A DNA stretch of 64,000 bases from the NCBI GenBank assembly GCA_004555405.1, contig SFIE01000003.1:1-64000 (forward strand). Reading direction: 5' to 3'. The notes beneath the pieces are model-generated. The model worked only from the letters and a program-made list of their open reading frames with translations, was not told the DNA's origin and searched no databases. Below are positions 59,680 through 64,000 of the stretch, piece by piece. A program made the translations under genes and the position numbers. Within the stretch, counting starts at the first letter, position 1. Each line of letters begins with the position of its first letter. The stretch comes from Subdoligranulum sp. GTDB lineage: Bacteria; Bacillota; Clostridia; Oscillospirales; Ruminococcaceae.

Positions 59680-60249
59680 ATGAAGCATTCTGCACTTTTG
59701 GCCGGGCTGGGGCTGGGGGCCTTGCTGGGCGCGGCGGCATACGGTGCGCGGCACCGGCGGGACAGGGCGGCAGCCGCACCGGATTCCGCGAGCGATTTGT
59801 CCATGCAGAAGCCGCCGCAGGATACCGCCGGGGCGCTGGCCGATTCCCTGCAGGGGACTGTGAGCTATGGGCAGGGCACGGCGGGCTGCACCCTGCAGCA
59901 CCACAAGGCCGCCGCCGATGTGCTGGACTGGGTGGACAGTGATGCCGGGCACGCCGCCCTGGCTGACCCGGATTCCATCACCCTCACGCAGGCATTGCAG
60001 GACTGGTGGGCCACCCTCACCCCTGCCCAGCAGGAACGCTTTTACGAAAACTGGCCCGAGGTGGATCAGCGCGCCCACGCCATCACCCGCCAGCCCGATG
60101 ACCACAAAGAGCATTTGGATGTGGCCGGGGCAGATCGCATCGACTACAGTAATTTTAAGGGCGACTACCCCACTTTCTCGCGCTATATGGCAGAGCTATA
60201 CACCGCCAAATACGGCCACGCGCCCCAACACCCGGCAGGTGCAGGCTGA
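59680..60249 (+). CDS. Uncharacterised anchored protein
   Basis: The 189-residue protein begins with a glycine/alanine-rich hydrophobic segment (about 5-20, LLAGLGLGALLGAAAYG) followed by RHRRDR, a positive-inside anchor. The rest is hydrophilic, with a tryptophan-bearing segment DWWATLTPAQQERFYENWPE and a C-terminal YPTFSRYMAELYTAKYG. I recognise no family. AGAAGGGGGTTTCACC precedes the ATG and a terminator follows. Confidence 0.75.
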   Translation: MKHSALLAGLGLGALLGAAAYGARHRRDRAAAAPDSASDLSMQKPPQDTAGALADSLQGTVSYGQGTAGCTLQHHKAAADVLDWVDSDAGHAALADPDSITLTQALQDWWATLTPAQQERFYENWPEVDQRAHAITRQPDDHKEHLDVAGADRIDYSNFKGDYPTFSRYMAELYTAKYGHAPQHPAGAG

Positions 60250-60263
60250 TTTTTGTGCCAAAA

Positions 60264-60308
60264 ACGCCCCGAATACCGCTTTTGTGGTATCCGGGGCGTA
60301 TATTTTGT
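60264..60308. terminator. Bidirectional terminator
   Basis: ACGCCCCG (60264-60271) and CGGGGCGT (60292-60299) with inner ATACC/GGTAT pairing, followed by ATATTTTG on the plus strand. It lies between convergent genes. Confidence 0.8.
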
Positions 60309-60344
60309 ATCCGTTATACTATTCGTTTTGTTTTGTAGGGCGTA

Positions 60345-61469
60345 TTACTTCATTTCCAGCAGCTCGTATTCACGGGTGCCGAGGCCGATTTTTTCGCCGT
60401 GCTCCAGCTGCTCGCGCCAGGCCGAGCCGGGCGTGGTGTTGCTGAAGGGATCGCCCAGATCCTTAAAGCCGGGCTTGCGGAAATTATCCGTGATCTGCGA
60501 ATCCGGCAGCGGCGCTGCATTCAGGCAGGCATCCACACAGGCCTGGTCCAGCGCAACAGGATCAAAGCTGGCAAACATACCAATATCAGGCAGAATGGGT
60601 GCATCGTTGCAGCCGTGGCAGTCGCACAGGGGGCTGATGTCACGCACAATGCTCACATGGAAGCACGGGCGGCCATCGCACACGGCCTTGGCATACTCGG
60701 CCATTTTGCAGTCCAGCAATTCGTTGGCGCTGTCGTTGGGGGCATAAATGGCATCAAAATTACATCCGCCAATGCAGCGGCCGCAGCCCACACACTGATC
60801 CTCGTGAATGTGCGCCTTGCCGCCCTCATAGCTGATGGCATCGCTGCCGCATTCGCGGGCACACAGCTTGCAGCCCCGGCACATACGCTCGGACACCTTG
60901 GGCTTGCCTGCCTTATGCTGATCCATTTTTCCGGCACGGCTGCCGCAGCCCATGCCGATATTTTTGATCGCACCGCCAAAGCCGGTGGACTCATGCCCTT
61001 TAAAGTGGCTCAGGCTGATGAAAATATCCGCATCCATCACCGCACGGCCAATGCGCGCCACCTTGCAATATTCTGCACCCGCCACAGGCACCTCCACTTC
61101 GTCGGTGCCCTTGAGGCCATCGCCAATGATCACCTGACAGCCGGTGGTGGTGGGGTTAAAGCCATTGATGGCCGCACATTCCAGATGGTCCAGCGCATTT
61201 TTGCGGCTGCCCGGATACAGGGTGTTGCAGTCCACCAAAAAGGGCTTGCCGCCCAGGCGCTTTACTTCGTCGGCCACGGCGCGGGCATAGGCCGGGCGCA
61301 GATAGCTTAAATTGCCCAGCTCGCCGAAATGCAGCTTGATGGCCACAAACTTGCCCTCGAAATCGATTTGATCCATTCCGGCGCGGCGAAGCAGCTTTTT
61401 CAGCTTATCGGTGATGGACATTTCCCCCGGGGTGCGGAAGCTTGTAAAATATACCTTTGCTTTTTCCAT
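60345..61469 (-). CDS. DUF362 protein with two [4Fe-4S] ferredoxin clusters
   Basis: The 374-residue protein has an N-terminal DUF362 domain (about 1-190: VAIKLHFGELGNLSYLRPAY, FISLSHFKGHESTGFGGAIK). A dicluster ferredoxin insert follows (CRGCKLCARECGSDA and CVGCGRCIGGCNFDA, about 197-245), then further conserved cysteines (CDCHGCNDAP). The family is widespread in anaerobes and its electron-transfer role is undefined. It lies 54 bp after uppP on the same strand. Confidence 0.9.
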   Translation of the reverse strand: MEKAKVYFTSFRTPGEMSITDKLKKLLRRAGMDQIDFEGKFVAIKLHFGELGNLSYLRPAYARAVADEVKRLGGKPFLVDCNTLYPGSRKNALDHLECAAINGFNPTTTGCQVIIGDGLKGTDEVEVPVAGAEYCKVARIGRAVMDADIFISLSHFKGHESTGFGGAIKNIGMGCGSRAGKMDQHKAGKPKVSERMCRGCKLCARECGSDAISYEGGKAHIHEDQCVGCGRCIGGCNFDAIYAPNDSANELLDCKMAEYAKAVCDGRPCFHVSIVRDISPLCDCHGCNDAPILPDIGMFASFDPVALDQACVDACLNAAPLPDSQITDNFRKPGFKDLGDPFSNTTPGSAWREQLEHGEKIGLGTREYELLEMK

Positions 61470-61523
61470 GTTCGGTTTCTCCTTTTCCTGTATTTAGGTT
61501 TCCTGGGTTTCAGCGCTGCGGGC

Positions 61524-62366
61524 TTAAATGAACCCCACAATGGAGGCCGCCAGCACCACCACGCCCAAGGCGATGCGGTAAAAGCCGAACACCTTAAAAT
61601 CGTGGCTGCGCACATAGTTCATCAAAAAGCGAATGGCCGCCAGCGAGGTGACAAATGCCACCACGCAGCCCGTGGCCAGCACCAGCATTTCGCCGCCGCC
61701 GAACACGCCGCCGCCTGCTAAAAATTTGATCACCTTCAGCCCCGAAGCGCCTGCCATAACGGGAATGGCCAAAAAGAAGGTAAATCGGCTGGCCACGCTG
61801 CGGCTCATGCCCAGCAGCAGGCCGCCAATGATGGTTGCGCCGCTGCGGCTTGTGCCCGGCACCAGCGCCAGCACCTGCCACACGCCCACAATCAGGGCAT
61901 CGCGATAGGTGATGTGCCCCAGTTTTTCCACCTGCGGGGCGGCACGGCGGTTTTCCACCACCAGAAACACCACGCCGTAAAAGATCAGCATGATGCCCAC
62001 CACCAGCGGGGTGTAGAGATGGGCATCCATCCAATCGTCCAACAAAAGGCCCAGCACGGCGGCGGGCAGGCTGGCCACAAGGATCTTGCACCACAAGCGT
62101 AAGATGGGCCACTTGATATATCGTGCCGCACCGGTGTTTTTGTGGTTGTTCCGGGTAAACGGCCACAGCTGTTTCCAATACAATACCACCACGGCCAGAA
62201 TGGCGCCCAGCTGGATCACCACACGGAACATGGAAAGAAATTCATCGCTCAGGTCAAACTGCAGAAACTGTTCGGCCAAAATCATGTGCCCGGTGCTGGA
62301 AATGGGCAGCCACTCGGTGATGCCCTCGATGACACCGTATAAGACAGCCTTGATAAAGTTAAGCAT
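61524..62366 (-). CDS. uppP: Undecaprenyl-diphosphatase UppP (BacA)
   Basis: The 280-residue membrane phosphatase has the family motifs EGITEWLPISSTGHMIL (about 14-30, catalytic Glu) and VPGTSRSGATIIGGLLLG (PGxSRSGxT). It recycles the undecaprenyl carrier for cell-wall synthesis and confers bacitracin tolerance. The ATG at 62366 follows AAAAGGAGCGATGCT; the frame to 62531 crosses the promoter and is rejected. Confidence 0.95.
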   Translation of the reverse strand: MLNFIKAVLYGVIEGITEWLPISSTGHMILAEQFLQFDLSDEFLSMFRVVIQLGAILAVVVLYWKQLWPFTRNNHKNTGAARYIKWPILRLWCKILVASLPAAVLGLLLDDWMDAHLYTPLVVGIMLIFYGVVFLVVENRRAAPQVEKLGHITYRDALIVGVWQVLALVPGTSRSGATIIGGLLLGMSRSVASRFTFFLAIPVMAGASGLKVIKFLAGGGVFGGGEMLVLATGCVVAFVTSLAAIRFLMNYVRSHDFKVFGFYRIALGVVVLAASIVGFI

Positions 62367-62430
62367 AGCATCGCTCCTTTTCAGCGAGTGCGCCGCCATC
62401 TTGCACAGGGGCGCACAATTTTCTATTATC

Positions 62431-62459
62431 AGTATAGCACCATCGCGCCGGGTGCGCAA
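62431..62459 (-). promoter_or_regulatory. Promoter of uppP
   Basis: On the minus strand TTGCGC (62454-62459), a 17-bp spacer and TATACT (62431-62436). Confidence 0.75.
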
Positions 62460-62473
62460 TCGGGGCATTCCGA

Positions 62474-62502
62474 TTGCCCTTTTCCTATAAATAGGATATA
62501 CT
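62474..62502 (+). promoter_or_regulatory. Promoter of the PH-domain gene pair
   Basis: TTGCCC (62474-62479), a 17-bp spacer and TATACT (62497-62502). The spacer contains the palindrome CCTATAAATAGG (62484-62495), a possible operator. Confidence 0.7.
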
Positions 62503-62552
62503 ATAGGCATCGCCACTTGAATGCCTATCACTGAAAAAAAAGGAGCCCCGCC

Positions 62553-62969
62553 ATGCAGCAGCCGATCTGTGAATTTCCCTTTCCATGCCGCAAAAGCGGC
62601 CTTTTTGTGCTGGCTGGGTGGGGCGCGCTGGCCGTTACGCTAACTGCCGCACTGTTCTGGTTTGGCGCAGGGCTTTTGCTGGTGTTTGCCGGGGCGTACG
62701 CCCTGCTGGCCGCCGGGCTTTGGCTGGCCTTTGGCAATTTGCGGGTAGAATTTTCTGCCGGGCGTGTTCTGATTCGCCGCGGCACGCTTTTTCCGGTACA
62801 CATTGCCTGCCCGGCACGCTCGATTTTGGCGGTAAGCGCTTTTTCCACGCCTCTGCTGCGCCGCCTTGGCTGCCCTGTGGTGCTGCTTACCCTCAGCGGG
62901 CGCACCGTGCTGCTGCCTGCGGTTCCGGCGGCGGGCTATCGGGCGCTGTGCGCCCTGAGCGGGAGGTGA
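62553..62969 (+). CDS. Small membrane protein with bacterial PH-like domain (YdbS-like)
   Basis: The 138-residue protein has two adjacent hydrophobic segments (about 17-58) followed by a short beta-rich domain (LRVEFSAGRVLIRRGTLFPV, VVLLTLSGRTVLLPAVPAAG). That layout suits YdbS/bPH_2 proteins. It lies 6 bp before a larger protein of the same kind, matching the YdbS-YdbT pair. The function of the pair is poorly known. The family call is moderate. Confidence 0.65.
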   Translation: MQQPICEFPFPCRKSGLFVLAGWGALAVTLTAALFWFGAGLLLVFAGAYALLAAGLWLAFGNLRVEFSAGRVLIRRGTLFPVHIACPARSILAVSAFSTPLLRRLGCPVVLLTLSGRTVLLPAVPAAGYRALCALSGR

Positions 62970-62975
62970 CGGCCC

Positions 62976-64000
62976 TTGCGCAATCCACTGCAGCATAAAT
63001 TTCACCCGGTATACTCCCTGGCCATTTTGCGCAAGCCCGCCATTTTGTGCGTGGTACCCCTGCTGGCAGCGCTTACCCGGCTGGATCTTCCGGCGCTGCT
63101 CACCGCCCTTTGGCAGGAGCTTGCGCTGATCTCGGCCCTGCTGGTGATGGGCCTTGTTTTGTGGCACGGCGCAGGCTGGCAGCTGCAAAACGGGCGGCTC
63201 ACCTTTCGGCGCACGCTGTTTACCCTGCAATGGCAGGAAAGCTTTTCCGCCGAGGATCTTGCCTTTGTGGCGGTGCGGCGCTGCTGGTATTTGCGGCCCA
63301 TCGGTGCGGTGCGGCTGGAATTTTCCACCGAGCGCGGCGCAACACGGCATTTGTATCTTTCACGCAGCGCCGCCGAAGCCCTGGCTGACCGGCTGCTTCC
63401 GGCCGAAGCCACCGTGCGGGATCTCACGCCCTCACCCGCCGACAGACTGGTGCTGGCGCTTTTGAACTGCGATCTGTTTGCCACGGTGGTGCTGCTGGCG
63501 GTAAGCCTGCGCAACATCAGCGATTTTATGGGCCGCCGCTGGACGCAGGAAATGGCCCAGACCGGCCTGCACACCATCGAGGGCGTTTTGGGGCACTGGC
63601 TGCCCCTTGGCCTGAGCGGCCTTGCTTCGGTTTTGCTGCTGCTCACAGCCTTTACGCTGCTGCTGGCTTTTTCGCGCACCAGCGGCTATCATGTGTTTTT
63701 GGGGCGCACCACGGTGCGCTGCACGGGTGGGCTGCTCAGCCCCACCCGCTGGGTGCTGCGCCGCGAGTGCATCACCTGTGCCGACTTGCGCCGCACCCCC
63801 ATGGCGCGCCTTGTCAAGCGGTATCCGCTGTTTTTAAGCGTGGGCGGCTACACCGGCAACGCCGTGCTTTTGTGCAGCGGCCTGCAAGACCCCACGCTGC
63901 CCTGCCTGTTTCCGGACGCCGTGTTTCCCCAGCCCGCCAAACACCCCGGCAAGCGCCGCAGCCCCGTGCCGTTTTTGTGGGCGCCGGTGCTTTTGCTGGC
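62976..64000 (+). CDS. Membrane protein with repeated bacterial PH-like domains (YdbT-like), cut by window end
   Basis: An uninterrupted frame runs from TTG at 62976 (GGGAGG nine bases upstream; reads MRNPLQHKFHPVY) to the window end, over 340 residues. It shows a pair of helices (about 20-60), then a bPH2-like segment (WQLQNGRLTFRRTLFTLQWQ). A second pair of helices follows (about 155-230), then another such unit (YHVFLGRTTVRCTGGLLSPT). The architecture is that of YdbT, whose normal length is about 480. No stop is seen, so the 3' end is missing. Confidence 0.7.
   Translation, partial: MRNPLQHKFHPVYSLAILRKPAILCVVPLLAALTRLDLPALLTALWQELALISALLVMGLVLWHGAGWQLQNGRLTFRRTLFTLQWQESFSAEDLAFVAVRRCWYLRPIGAVRLEFSTERGATRHLYLSRSAAEALADRLLPAEATVRDLTPSPADRLVLALLNCDLFATVVLLAVSLRNISDFMGRRWTQEMAQTGLHTIEGVLGHWLPLGLSGLASVLLLLTAFTLLLAFSRTSGYHVFLGRTTVRCTGGLLSPTRWVLRRECITCADLRRTPMARLVKRYPLFLSVGGYTGNAVLLCSGLQDPTLPCLFPDAVFPQPAKHPGKRRSPVPFLWAPVLLL

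Noticed and set aside
1..64000. Mobile element, prophage, integron or CRISPR array
   Set aside because: No transposase, integrase, phage structural gene, terminal inverted repeat or regularly spaced repeat was seen. Gene order and base composition look uniform.

Overview
The window reads as a GC-rich, low-GC-lineage (Firmicutes) anaerobe, most likely a gut clostridium of the Oscillospiraceae/Ruminococcaceae type. The reasons are strong AGGAGG ribosome sites, many Gram-positive-style lipoproteins with alanine/serine-rich linkers, oxygen-independent (cbi-type) cobalamin synthesis, DUF362 ferredoxin proteins, KtrAB and AbgT. The genus assignment is an inference. I see no tRNA, rRNA, CRISPR array, insertion sequence or prophage.

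Layout. 1-0.4 kb: the tail of an antitoxin and a Doc toxin. 0.5-2.5 kb: a LysR regulator divergent from a YeiH-family exporter. 2.7-4.2 kb: a diguanylate cyclase with an intact GGDEF and I-site. 4.3-17.0 kb, minus strand: the most striking block, a poly-gamma-glutamate-type system. pgsB-pgsC-pgsW are followed in the same operon by a histidine kinase and a CitB-type response regulator. Next come two lipoprotein gamma-glutamyltransferases, each with its own promoter and a shared 17-bp box at the same distance from the -10. After these come a DUF6305-like lipoprotein, a TRAP-like permease with a 51-residue partner, and a membrane-anchored M14 amidohydrolase. The set could make or export, sense, cut, import and deacylate a gamma-glutamyl polymer or peptide. 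No pgsA is present.

17.3-24.2 kb: KtrB/KtrA potassium uptake and a Gld-type ABC exporter cluster (ATPase, permease, GldG-like, DUF4340). 24.3-26.0 kb: rhomboid protease, thioesterase, DUF1653, peptide deformylase. 26.1-31.9 kb: a cobalamin riboswitch controls a lipoprotein CbiK cobaltochelatase and, downstream, a repeat-domain lipoprotein and a FecBCD/BtuCDF-type importer. 32.2-38.9 kb: AbgT with four M20 amidases, a second locus for amide-linked glutamate or amino-acid scavenging.

39.0-55.7 kb, minus strand: an almost complete anaerobic cobalamin operon (cbiD-L-F-G-H-J-ET-A, cobT-U-S, a short CobU-like gene, cobC, cbiB, then cobD, cbiP, cobO, cbiC). Most genes overlap by ATGA. The only cobalt chelatase seen is the predicted extracytoplasmic lipoprotein. 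55.9-64.0 kb: TetR regulator, radical SAM protein, second thioesterase, GNAT, GluQ-RS, a small unknown protein, DUF362 ferredoxin, UppP, and two bacterial-PH-domain membrane proteins, the last cut by the window end.

Across the window, promoters with a 17-bp spacer repeatedly show TTGC rather than TTGACA at -35.
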